Assembly: GCA_050739895.1 (NCBI GenBank)
Contig: JBOICK010000100.1
Coordinates: forward strand, 1-64,000
Length of the DNA: 64,000 bases
Reading direction: 5' to 3'
From: Stenotrophobium sp050739895
Lineage (GTDB): Bacteria > Pseudomonadota > Gammaproteobacteria > Nevskiales > Nevskiaceae
Positions 52,810 to 61,172 of this stretch are shown piece by piece; position 1 is the first letter of the stretch; each line of letters starts with the position of its first letter. The position numbers and the translations under genes were made by a program. The notes beneath the pieces are model-generated. The model had not been told where the DNA came from. It searched no databases and saw only the letters and a program-made list of their open reading frames with translations.

Positions 52810-52882
52810 ACCGTATTAGCCGTTTGTTGCGCACCGCGACAGCGCCTTGGGACAGTGCCGTCCAAGTGTCGCGGGGGAAACT

Positions 52883-53659
52883 TCAGCCCGGATGACGCAG
52901 TCGCCACTCGTCGCGGGTGAAGCGGATGCCGGCGCCCAGAACCATCAGTGCGAGGGTGTACCAGGTGATGGCGTAGATCAGGTGGTTGTTGTAGAAGTGG
53001 ATCACGGTGAGACCACCGACCGGCCAGCCACCAGGATTCAAGGTGGCGTCGGCATCGATGAAATAGGGAGCGACATCCTGCCGCGGCAGACCTTGCGCGG
53101 CGGCGATCGCCGCTACGTCGCGTGAATACCAGCGCTGCGCCGCCGGCTGGTTGCTGCGCAAAAACCCTCCGTGCGGCTCCGTCAGCCGCAGCAGGCCGGT
53201 GATGGTCACCGAATCCGGCGGACGCGACATTTTCCGGAACTGCGCCGTGGCCGGCAGATCCGTTGGGATAAACCCCCGGTTGATCAGCACGATGTACCCG
53301 TCGGCTGTACGTAGCGGCGTCATTACCCAGTAGCCATCGCCGAGCTGTGTTGATGCGTAGACGCGTGTTTCGGCACTGTTCAGGAACTTGCCACTGATGC
53401 GGACACGCAGGTATTCGTCGTTTGCGGCATTGATGTCTGGCCACTGCGAGCGTCCCGGCGGTGCAACTGGATCTGCATGTATGCGCTGGTCAACCCGGGC
53501 GATCAGATCCAGCTTCCATACGCGGCGATGGACTTGCCAGTCGCCTAGCGTCATGAGAACGCCAAACAACACGACTGCCACGGCTGCCAGAACCGCAAGT
53601 TTTACCGGTGAGCTTGGGGCGGGATCATCATCCGCGGTGGGGGTTGCCGGTATCGTCAA
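52883..53659 (-). CDS. SURF1-family oxidase assembly protein
   Basis: The 258-aa protein has an N-terminal membrane helix (KLAVLAAVAVVLFGVLMTLG) and a second one near the C terminus (LIYAITWYTLALMVLGAGI), framing a periplasmic domain. The SURF1 hallmarks LGDWQVHRRVWKLDLI near residues 43-58 and YWVMTPLRTADG, VLINRGFIP near 128-137 are present. SURF1 helps heme-copper oxidase maturation. It is the last gene of the cyo operon (4-nt overlap with cyoD), so it should serve this bo-type oxidase. Confidence 0.9.
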   Translation of the reverse strand: MTIPATPTADDDPAPSSPVKLAVLAAVAVVLFGVLMTLGDWQVHRRVWKLDLIARVDQRIHADPVAPPGRSQWPDINAANDEYLRVRISGKFLNSAETRVYASTQLGDGYWVMTPLRTADGYIVLINRGFIPTDLPATAQFRKMSRPPDSVTITGLLRLTEPHGGFLRSNQPAAQRWYSRDVAAIAAAQGLPRQDVAPYFIDADATLNPGGWPVGGLTVIHFYNNHLIYAITWYTLALMVLGAGIRFTRDEWRLRHPG

Positions 53660-54087
53660 GGCATGTTGTGCATGTGCATATGCTGCGTCTGGTCTGGATA
53701 AAGTGGCGACATCGGCATCATGTTGGCGTTCATGTGGTACATGATCCAGATGGATCCGCTCAGCGTGATGCCGACGAGAATGAAAGTGAAGACGGATGCC
53801 ATCAGGTTCCAGCCGCTTTCTGATGTGGAGTTCAAGTGCAGGAAATACACCGCGTGCACAATGATCTGCACCATTCCGACCGCAAGCACCAGCAGGATGG
53901 TGGTGTTTGTGCTGGCAAAGACGTGACCCATCACCAGCCAGAACGGAATCACGGTCAGGATGGCAGCCAGGAAAAAGCCTGTCAGATAACCGCGTAGTGT
54001 GGCGTGCGGGAGATCGGCACGCCCGTGCTCGCTGCCATGAACCAGCGAGTCATGATGCGATTCCTGATGGTTGGAAGCGGTGCTCAT
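53656..54087 (-). CDS. cyoD: Cytochrome o ubiquinol oxidase subunit IV
   Basis: The 143-aa protein has three membrane helices and the CyoD motifs RGYLTGFFLAAILTVIPFW near residues 33-51 and VGMVQIIVHAVYFLHLN near 71-87. Both termini are rich in His and Met (QESHHDSLVHGSEHG; QTHHMHMHNMP-like C terminus), which is unusual and may reflect metal interactions. The gene overlaps cyoC by 4 nt and SURF1 by 4 nt. The subunit is needed for Cu(B) assembly. Confidence 0.93.
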   Translation of the reverse strand: MSTASNHQESHHDSLVHGSEHGRADLPHATLRGYLTGFFLAAILTVIPFWLVMGHVFASTNTTILLVLAVGMVQIIVHAVYFLHLNSTSESGWNLMASVFTFILVGITLSGSIWIMYHMNANMMPMSPLYPDQTQHMHMHNMP

Positions 54088-54710
54088 TTCAGAACTCCTA
54101 TCAAATACACGAAGCTGAAGACGCCGATCCAGATCAGGTCAAGAAAATGCCAGAACAGGCTCAGGCAGGCCAGGCGGCGCTGGTTGTCCTCAGTCAAGCC
54201 GTATCTTGTGACCTGCACCATTAACGTCACCAGCCAGAGGGTGCCGAAGGTGACGTGCAGGCCGTGCGTTCCCACCAGGGTGAAGAACGATGACAGGAAT
54301 GCGCTGCGGTCGGGCCCGGCGCCGTCAAGAATCATATGCGTGAACTCGCTGACCTCCAGCCCGAGAAACACCAGACCAAAACAGACGGTAATCGCAAGCC
54401 ACGCCAGCACGGCACCCTTGCGTTTGCGTGTCATCTCCAGCATCGCAAAACCATAGGTGATTGAGGACAGCAGCAGCGCCGCTGTGCTCACTGCCAGCAA
54501 CGGCAGATCGAACAAATCCGCCCCCGACGGACCGGCCGCATAACTGTGGCCATAGACCGCATAGCATGCAAACAGGCAGGCAAAGATGAGGCAATCGCTC
54601 ATCAGGTATGCCCAGAAGCCGAACAGCACGCCGTTTTCCGGATGATCCTCGCCGGTTACATAGAACCGGGGGGCCGTGTCGTTGACGGTATCGGTCGCTG
54701 TGGTATTCAT
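54084..54710 (-). CDS. cyoC: Cytochrome o ubiquinol oxidase subunit III
   Basis: The 208-aa protein has five membrane helices of the heme-copper oxidase subunit III family: ENGVLFGFWAYLMSDCLIFACLFACYAVY near residues 22-50 (given by its ends) and LVGTHGLHVTFGTLWLVTLM near 145-164. It is the standard CyoC size. It overlaps cyoB (4 nt) and cyoD, so it belongs to the cyoABCD transcript. Confidence 0.94.
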   Translation of the reverse strand: MNTTATDTVNDTAPRFYVTGEDHPENGVLFGFWAYLMSDCLIFACLFACYAVYGHSYAAGPSGADLFDLPLLAVSTAALLLSSITYGFAMLEMTRKRKGAVLAWLAITVCFGLVFLGLEVSEFTHMILDGAGPDRSAFLSSFFTLVGTHGLHVTFGTLWLVTLMVQVTRYGLTEDNQRRLACLSLFWHFLDLIWIGVFSFVYLIGVLK

Positions 54711-56722
54711 GACATGGGGACCTGTTGGGCCAATTGGCGGGTGTACGCTTCCTCGGTGCGTGCAACCTCTTCAGCCGGGATGTAATAGTCGCGTTTGTAG
54801 TTGAAGCTGTGTGCGATCGTGGTGATGACAATACCGGCGAACGAAACAACCGCCAGCCACCAGATGTGCCAGACCAGAGCGAAGCCGCAGGCCAGGCTGA
54901 ATCCGGAAAGTATCATGCCGGTGGGAGTGTTTTTGGGCATGTGGATGCGATTGAAGCCTTTCAGCGGCCGGCGATAGCCACGCCGCTTCATGTCCATCCA
55001 TGCATCGCGTTCGTGAACAATTGGCGTGAATGCGAAGTTGTACTGCGGCGCCGGGGATGAAGTTGACCACTCCAGGGAACGCGCATTCCAAGGATCGCCG
55101 GTGGTATCGCGCAACGCCTCACGATTGCGAATGCTGACATAGATTTGTATCAGGAAGGCCAGAATACCAAACAGAACGATCACGGCGCCGACAAGTGCGA
55201 TCTGGAACCAGATTTGCAGGCTCGGATCGGTGAAATGGTTGAGGCGGCGCGTGATGCCCATCAGGCCGAGCACATAAAGCGGGGCAAATGCGACCCAGAA
55301 TCCGGTCAGCCAGCACCAGAAGGACACCTTGCCCCAGAACTCATCCAGACGGAATCCGGTGGCCTTGGGGAACCAGAAATTAATGGCGGCAAACATGCCG
55401 AACAGGACGCCGCCAATAATGACATTGTGGAAGTGCGCGATCAGGAACAGGCTGTTGTGCAGCACGAAGTCCGCCGGCGGCACGGCAAGCATGACGCCGG
55501 TCATGCCGCCAATGGTGAAGGTGAACATGAAACCCAGGGTCCATAGCATTGGCACCGTGAAGTGAATGCGTCCGCGGTACATCGTAAACAGCCAATTGAA
55601 AAGTTTTACGCCCGTGGGAATCGAGATAATCATGGTGGTGATGGCGAAGAAGGAGTTGACGCTGGCACCGGCACCCATGGTGAAGAAGTGGTGCAGCCAC
55701 ACCAGATAGCCGAGCAGCGAAATCGCCAGGGTTGCGTAAACCATCGAGGCGTAGCCGAACAGCGGTTTGCCGGAGAAGGTGGGGACGACTTCCGAGTACA
55801 CGCCAAACGCAGGCAGGATCAGGATGTAGACTTCCGGGTGACCCCAGATCCAGATCAGGTTGATGTACATCATCATGTTGCCGCCAAAATCATTGGTAAA
55901 GAAATGCGTGCCGAGATAGCGGTCAAGTCCCAGCAGCGCCAGCGTCGCCGTCAGCACCGGGAATGCGGCAATGATCAGAATGTTGGTGCACAGCGCAGTC
56001 CAGGTGAATACCGGCATTTTCATCAGGGTCATGCCGGGTGCGCGCATCTTGACGATCGTGACCAGAAAATTCACGCCTGACAGCAGAGTTCCTATGCCCG
56101 CTATCTGCAGCGCCCATATGTAGTAGTCAACCCCGACATCCGGGCTGTATTTCAATTCCGACAGCGGCGGGTAGGCGAGCCAGCCGGTCTTGGCAAAATC
56201 ACCGATGAACAGCGACATCATTATCAGCAGTGCACCCGCCACGGTCATCCAGAAGCTGAAATTGTTGAGAAACGGAAACGCCACGTCGCGCGCACCAATC
56301 TGCAACGGCAGCACCACGTTGAATAATCCGACTATGAACGGCATGGCCACGAACAGGATCATGATGACGCCGTGCGCAGTGAAAATCTGGTCGTAGTGCT
56401 CTGGCGGCAGGTAGCCGGTCGAGGTGCCGAAAGCGAAGGCCTGCTGGATGCGCATCATGATGGCATCCGAAAAACCGCGCAGCAGCATGACGATGGCCAG
56501 CACCATGTACATGATGCCGATCTTCTTGTGATCAATGCTGGTGAACCATTCGCGCCAGAGGTAGCCCCACTTGCCCATGTAGGTAATGGTCGCCAGCAGT
56601 GCAATGCCGCCAGCCGCCACGAATACAAAAGTCCAGACCAGGATCGGCACATTGTAGGGAATGGCGGCCAGGCTCAAGCGGCCAAAGAGGAAATGCAGCA
56701 ATTCGGAATGGTCTGGCATCAT
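54707..56722 (-). CDS. cyoB: Cytochrome o ubiquinol oxidase subunit I
   Basis: This is the catalytic subunit, 671 aa, with about 15 membrane helices. Metal ligands are visible: heme ligand His in FTAHGVIMILF near residue 115, Cu(B) ligand and cross-linked Tyr in GHPEVYILILPAFG near 291, HH in VWLHHFFTMG near 341, and the two hemes' His pair in FLIAHFHNVIIGG near 427. It reduces oxygen to water with quinol electrons and pumps protons. The operon order cyoA-B-C-D is standard. Confidence 0.96.
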   Translation of the reverse strand: MMPDHSELLHFLFGRLSLAAIPYNVPILVWTFVFVAAGGIALLATITYMGKWGYLWREWFTSIDHKKIGIMYMVLAIVMLLRGFSDAIMMRIQQAFAFGTSTGYLPPEHYDQIFTAHGVIMILFVAMPFIVGLFNVVLPLQIGARDVAFPFLNNFSFWMTVAGALLIMMSLFIGDFAKTGWLAYPPLSELKYSPDVGVDYYIWALQIAGIGTLLSGVNFLVTIVKMRAPGMTLMKMPVFTWTALCTNILIIAAFPVLTATLALLGLDRYLGTHFFTNDFGGNMMMYINLIWIWGHPEVYILILPAFGVYSEVVPTFSGKPLFGYASMVYATLAISLLGYLVWLHHFFTMGAGASVNSFFAITTMIISIPTGVKLFNWLFTMYRGRIHFTVPMLWTLGFMFTFTIGGMTGVMLAVPPADFVLHNSLFLIAHFHNVIIGGVLFGMFAAINFWFPKATGFRLDEFWGKVSFWCWLTGFWVAFAPLYVLGLMGITRRLNHFTDPSLQIWFQIALVGAVIVLFGILAFLIQIYVSIRNREALRDTTGDPWNARSLEWSTSSPAPQYNFAFTPIVHERDAWMDMKRRGYRRPLKGFNRIHMPKNTPTGMILSGFSLACGFALVWHIWWLAVVSFAGIVITTIAHSFNYKRDYYIPAEEVARTEEAYTRQLAQQVPMS

Positions 56723-56812
56723 TTGTGTCTCGGAACTTGAAGCGAATCTTCAGCAAAGTGTTTCGAGGTTTGGCCTCGATTCACCACGACGCGGGCAAAT
56801 TAAGGTCACTGC

Positions 56813-57739
56813 TTATTTCTGCAGAGGGATGCCGCCTTTGGCGTCAATTTCCATGATCTGCTGCAAGCACATCATGCCGGGCTCCACGCAGCGGTTGAGG
56901 ATGGCGCTGTAAAGGCCGGCGTCAACTGCCGCGTAGTGACGCACCGGCTCGTTTTCACTGGGTCGTGCCAATGCCTGATACTCCTGGCGTCCCAGGCTGC
57001 CGCCGCCGGACTTGACGGTTTGCACCCAGCTCTCGAAGTCCGCATCGCTCTTGCCGAGAAAACGGAACTGCATGTCCGAGAAGCCCGCACCGCTGTAGTT
57101 AGCGGAAAATCCCAGGTAATCGCCCGGCTGGTTGATGATGGCGGACAGTTGTGTCTCCATCGCCGGCATTGCCATGATCTGGCCCGCCAAAGCCGGGATA
57201 TAGAACGAGTTCATGACATCGGTTGCGGTAATCTTGAAGTTGATCGGCACATCCACCGGTGCCACCAACTGGTTGACGCTGGCGATGCCATAGTCGGGAT
57301 ACAGAAACAGCCATTTCCAGTCCATCGCCACCACCTGCACAGTCAGTGCCGGTTTATTCAGGGGCAGAGGCTGTGTTGCGCTGATGCGTGCAATCGGCCG
57401 GTATGGATCCAGTGTGTGGGTGCCGATCCAGGTCATGGCCCCGAGCGCGACGACAATTATCAGCGGCGCCGCCCAGATCAGCAACTCGACATGTGTCGAG
57501 TGCTCCCATTCCGGAGCATAAGCAGCCTGTTTATTCGTGTGCCGATAGCGATAGGCGATCCATGCAATTGCCAGCATCAAGGGCACAACGATCAGCAGCA
57601 TCAGCACGGTGGCGGCAATCAGCAGGTTGCCCTGTTGCCGGGCGATGTCGCCGGGCGGGTTCAGCACAAGCATGTTGCAACCGGACAGTAGCACCAACAA
57701 CGGCAAAATCAACAGGCTTCGTCCGGCTCTTACAAACAT
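56813..57739 (-). CDS. cyoA: Cytochrome o ubiquinol oxidase subunit II
   Basis: This 308-aa lipoprotein (lipobox LLVLLSGCNM, Cys near residue 21) has two membrane helices and a periplasmic cupredoxin domain (VVAMDWKWLFLYPDYGIA near 135-152; VDVPINFKITATDVMNSFYIPALAGQ near 165-190, by its ends). No Cu(A) Cys ligands occur, as expected of a quinol oxidase rather than a cytochrome c oxidase. It is the first gene of cyoABCD; an 90-bp gap separates it from cyoB. It diverges from the MFS gene. Confidence 0.95.
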   Translation of the reverse strand: MFVRAGRSLLILPLLVLLSGCNMLVLNPPGDIARQQGNLLIAATVLMLLIVVPLMLAIAWIAYRYRHTNKQAAYAPEWEHSTHVELLIWAAPLIIVVALGAMTWIGTHTLDPYRPIARISATQPLPLNKPALTVQVVAMDWKWLFLYPDYGIASVNQLVAPVDVPINFKITATDVMNSFYIPALAGQIMAMPAMETQLSAIINQPGDYLGFSANYSGAGFSDMQFRFLGKSDADFESWVQTVKSGGGSLGRQEYQALARPSENEPVRHYAAVDAGLYSAILNRCVEPGMMCLQQIMEIDAKGGIPLQK

Positions 57740-57962
57740 GGCGCACCACGAGTTATCATTACTGGAAGGGAGGTTAGAGGTATCAGTGCCACATGGCTAA
57801 TGCCGTTTTTTCAACCCATCGGCCCTGCATGGGTGCGACATTACCATATGGATGCGGCATGCTGAATAGCCAGGTTGCTGAGACTGGCGCATTGTAGTTG
57901 TGTGCCAGGTCCCGGCAAGTTTCATGAGTCGAGAGCAAAATTCCAGCGGAGAATGACGAAAG

Positions 57963-59297
57963 ATGTCAACCGATCACGGCACAGCCGCAAGTATCAGTTC
58001 AAGCGACTACGAAGGTAACGTCATACACGTTGATCCCCACAAGGTGGCCCCCGGCGAAATCGCTGTCGGCGTCATCATTGGGCGCACCGCGGAATTTTTT
58101 GACTTCTTTGTATTCGGCATCGCCACTGTCGTGGTCTTCCCCGAAGTGTTCTTCCCGTTCGTCTCGCCAATGAACGGCACGCTTTACTCATTCATGATTT
58201 TTTCGCTGGCGTTCATTGCGCGACCGCTGGGTTCGCTGATGTTTCGCTCCCTCCATGATCTTTACGGCCGGGGCACGAAACTGACGGCCGCACTGTTCAC
58301 GCTCGGAACCGCAACGGCCGGCATCGCGTTCCTGCCGGGGTACGATGATCTGGGCAAGACGGCGATCGGTTTGCTCGTGGCGCTGCGAATCATTCAGGGA
58401 CTGGCGGTGGGCGGCAGTTGGGACGGACTGCCGTCGCTGCTGGCCTTGAGTGCGCCGGAAAAACATCGTGGCTGGTACGCGATGCTGCCGCAGTTCAGTG
58501 CTCCTCTTGGCTTCATGATCGCGGCCGCGTTGTTTGCCTATCTGAACATGAGCCTGTCCCACGATGATTTCATTCAATGGGGCTGGCGTTACCCTTTCTA
58601 TGTCGCATTTGCGATGAACGTCGTGGCCTTGTTCGCACGCCTGCGACTGGTGGTTACGCCGGAGTTCACACGCCTGCTGCAAACCCGCGAGCTTGAACCC
58701 TCCCCGGTCGGCGATCTTTTGCGCACCCAGTGGCGCAACATCCTGCTGGGCGCGTTCGCACCGTTGGCAAGCTACGCGCTGTTCCATCTGATCACGGTGT
58801 TCGCCTTGTCCTGGGCCATACTGTTTACCAAGCAGTCCGTCGGCCACTTCCTGATTATCCAGATCATCGGCGCCGCAGTCGCCATGCTCAGCATGCTCAT
58901 CTCCGGGAAAGTTGCCGATCGGATCGGTCGCCGCCAGACGCTGGCCGTCGCCGCCGGATTGATCGCGGTCTATAGCGGCTGGTCGGCAGTACTGTTGTCC
59001 GGCAGCACGACGGGTGGCTACATCTTCATCATGCTTGGATTCGCCCTGCTCGGCTTTTCACACGCACAGTCAGCCGGCGCAATCAATTCCAGATTCCCCA
59101 GCATTTACCGTTACAGCGGAGCCGCGGTCACCTCGGATCTGAGTTGGCTGCTCGGCGCTGCCTTCGCACCGCTGGTTGCGCTGGAACTGGCGTTGCACCT
59201 GGGCGTTGGCTACGTTGGCCTGTATTTGCTGACCGGCGCCATCGGTACGTTTGCGGCGCTGCGTGTCAATCGCAGTCTCGAAATGCGCGACGAATAA
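57963..59297 (+). CDS. MFS transporter of the MHS (metabolite:H+ symporter) type
   Basis: The 444-aa protein has 12 membrane helices with the MHS-family features ASVIGRTAEFFDFFVFG-type segment (here GVIIGRTAEFFDFFVFGIA near residues 36-54), SLAFIARPLGSLMFRSLHDLYGR near 80-102 (ends given), and RIIQGLAVGGSWDG near 137-150. It is likely to take up an organic acid or osmolyte; the substrate is unknown. The gene diverges from cyoA, an arrangement also seen in other proteobacteria with cyo operons. Confidence 0.87.
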   Translation: MSTDHGTAASISSSDYEGNVIHVDPHKVAPGEIAVGVIIGRTAEFFDFFVFGIATVVVFPEVFFPFVSPMNGTLYSFMIFSLAFIARPLGSLMFRSLHDLYGRGTKLTAALFTLGTATAGIAFLPGYDDLGKTAIGLLVALRIIQGLAVGGSWDGLPSLLALSAPEKHRGWYAMLPQFSAPLGFMIAAALFAYLNMSLSHDDFIQWGWRYPFYVAFAMNVVALFARLRLVVTPEFTRLLQTRELEPSPVGDLLRTQWRNILLGAFAPLASYALFHLITVFALSWAILFTKQSVGHFLIIQIIGAAVAMLSMLISGKVADRIGRRQTLAVAAGLIAVYSGWSAVLLSGSTTGGYIFIMLGFALLGFSHAQSAGAINSRFPSIYRYSGAAVTSDLSWLLGAAFAPLVALELALHLGVGYVGLYLLTGAIGTFAALRVNRSLEMRDE

Positions 59298-59330
59298 CGT
59301 TCGGATAACCCTGTTTTTACTGACGCGGAG

Positions 59331-59365
59331 CCGCTCCCTCGCACAGGACTAAGTGCGAGAGCGGG
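59331..59365. terminator. Hairpin between convergent MFS and glrR genes
   Basis: CCGCTCCCTCGCAC (59331-59344) pairs with GTGCGAGAGCGGG (59353-59365), one bulge, loop AGGACTAA. There is no T-run on either side, so terminator activity is uncertain. It ends right at the glrR stop. Confidence 0.45.
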
Positions 59366-60715
59366 TCATGGCGCCGCGTCCTGCCGTCGGGCTTTGTAGC
59401 TTGTGGCGTCGATGTTGTGCCGGTTGAACAGTTTGTACAGATCGGTGCGGTTGCGTCCCGCCAGGCGCGCTGCCCGGCTGACGTTTCCCGCGGACAAATC
59501 CAGCACCTGGCACAGATAGTTGCGGGTGAATTCGGCGCGCGCCTGGTCCAGCGGCGGAACGCCGCCGCCATTTTCGCCCAGGCAGTTGCGCACCAGGGCG
59601 GCGCCGATCACGCGGCTAGGCGACAGCGCCACCGTGCGCTCGACGGCATTGAACAACTGGCGCACGTTTCCGGGCCAGCCGGCGCCGGCGAGGAGTTCCA
59701 TCGCTTCGGGCGAATAGCTGCGCCGCGGCGCACCATTGGTGACGAGCTGCGCCAACTGGTGGGCAACCAGCAGGGGAATGTCCTCGCGCCGTTCGTCCAG
59801 GGCCGGCAGTTGCAGGCGGACCACATTAAGCCGGTAGAACAGGTCTTCACGGAATTCTCCCGCCGCCACCAGAGTGTCCAGATCGCGATGCGTCGCCGAG
59901 AGCACGCGCACGTCGATTGCGACTGTGCGGGTATCGCCCACCGGGCGTACTTCGCGTTCCTGCAACACGCGCAGCAGCTTTACCTGCAGGCCCGGCGGCA
60001 TGTCGCCGATCTCGTCGAGGAACACGGTGCCGCCCTCAGCGGCGCGAAACAAGCCGTCGTGATCGCTGTGCGCGCCGGTGAAGGCGCCGCGTTTGTGCCC
60101 GAACAGTTCGGACTCCAGCAACTCGGCGGGAACTGCTGCGCAGTTGATCGCCACGAACGGCCGCTCGGCGCGCCGGCTGGCGCGATGCACCGCGCGCGCC
60201 ATCAGTTCCTTGCCGGAGCCGCTGGCTCCGGTGATGAGCACCGCCGAATCCACGCGCGCGACCCGCTGCGCATCCTCCAGCACCGACTTCATCAGCGGGC
60301 TGCGGGTGACGATACCGCCGGTCCAGTCGGACACCGGTTCGCTAACGACGAGATGGCGTTGCAGGCAGGCGAGCAGCTGGTCGCGATCCACTGGCTTGAC
60401 CATGAAGTCGACAGCACCGGCCTGGGTCGCGCGCACCGCTTCCGGAATGTCGCCATGCGCGGTGAGGATCGCTACCGGCAGGCCTGGATGCTGCTGCTGA
60501 ATGCGGCTCAGCAATTCGATGCCGTCCATGTCCGGCATGCGCAGATCGGCCAGCACGAACTGTGGTCTCGCCTCGGCGCATCGGGCCAGCGCTTCCGGGC
60601 CGGAAGCCGCAACGGCGACCCGGTAACCCGCCGACTCGATGCGCAGCGAGAGCACGCGCAGGAGTTTGGCATCATCGTCCACCAGGAGGATCTGTCTGGG
60701 TTCCATGCTCGGCAC
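59366..60715 (-). CDS. glrR: Sigma-54-dependent response regulator GlrR/QseF
   Basis: The 449-aa NtrC-family activator has a receiver with phospho-Asp in VLADLRMPDMDG near residue 56, and an AAA+ domain with Walker A ITGASGSGKELMARA near 166-180, the sigma-54 contact loop GAFTGAHSD near 222-230, and EIGDMPPGLQVKLLRVLQ near 247-264. The C-terminal Fis-type helix-turn-helix is AGNVSRAARLAGRNRTDLYKLF near 415-436. Gene order kinase-lipoprotein-activator is that of glrK-qseG-glrR. GlrR binds TGTC-N10-GACA; three such sites lie upstream of the kinase gene. Confidence 0.92.
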   Translation of the reverse strand: MPSMEPRQILLVDDDAKLLRVLSLRIESAGYRVAVAASGPEALARCAEARPQFVLADLRMPDMDGIELLSRIQQQHPGLPVAILTAHGDIPEAVRATQAGAVDFMVKPVDRDQLLACLQRHLVVSEPVSDWTGGIVTRSPLMKSVLEDAQRVARVDSAVLITGASGSGKELMARAVHRASRRAERPFVAINCAAVPAELLESELFGHKRGAFTGAHSDHDGLFRAAEGGTVFLDEIGDMPPGLQVKLLRVLQEREVRPVGDTRTVAIDVRVLSATHRDLDTLVAAGEFREDLFYRLNVVRLQLPALDERREDIPLLVAHQLAQLVTNGAPRRSYSPEAMELLAGAGWPGNVRQLFNAVERTVALSPSRVIGAALVRNCLGENGGGVPPLDQARAEFTRNYLCQVLDLSAGNVSRAARLAGRNRTDLYKLFNRHNIDATSYKARRQDAAP

Positions 60716-60716
60716 C

Positions 60717-61172
60717 TCAATGCTTCTGTTGATCTTGACGGCGCTCGATATCGACCATCATGGTCATGCGCCGCCGCAGGTCCGCGGCTTCCTCGCGGCA
60801 ATTATCCGAGTCCGCCAGTTCGGCGATGCGCACGCGTGCGACCGCGGCGAGTCCGGGCGACGGATTGCGCGCGAGAAAGGCCTTGAGGCGCCGCTGGGCA
60901 GCGCCCGGATCGTAGCCTGAATGATCCGGAATGCTTTGCAGCAGCGCAGCGCGAAGTTCGGCGCGCTCGGAAGTGCCGCCGGCGCGCGCCGATTGCCACA
61001 TCGCTTCGCGAGCGGACGGGCTTGCCGACATCGCCCGCGCCATGAAGTCGAGCTGTTCGCGTGCCGAATCCGGCGCCGCCGGCAGCATGGCGCACCCGGC
61101 CATGCACAAGGCCAGCGCAGCGACGCCGGCCCGGCGCAGCAGAGTGTCAGTGCTGCGGACATGGCCAGACAA
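60717..61172 (-). CDS. qseG: QseG-like lipoprotein between kinase and activator
   Basis: This 151-aa protein is read from a TTG at 61172 (the only in-frame start that retains the signal peptide). The lipobox is ALALCMAGCAML, Cys near residue 27, and the mature part is a helical, charged domain with NPSPGLAAVARVRIAELAD and CREEAADLRRRM. QseG in enteric bacteria is an outer-membrane lipoprotein that contacts and stimulates the kinase. The gene overlaps the 3' end of the kinase gene by 26 nt and ends 1 nt before the activator ATG, so translation is coupled. Confidence 0.75.
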   Translation of the reverse strand: MSGHVRSTDTLLRRAGVAALALCMAGCAMLPAAPDSAREQLDFMARAMSASPSAREAMWQSARAGGTSERAELRAALLQSIPDHSGYDPGAAQRRLKAFLARNPSPGLAAVARVRIAELADSDNCREEAADLRRRMTMMVDIERRQDQQKH

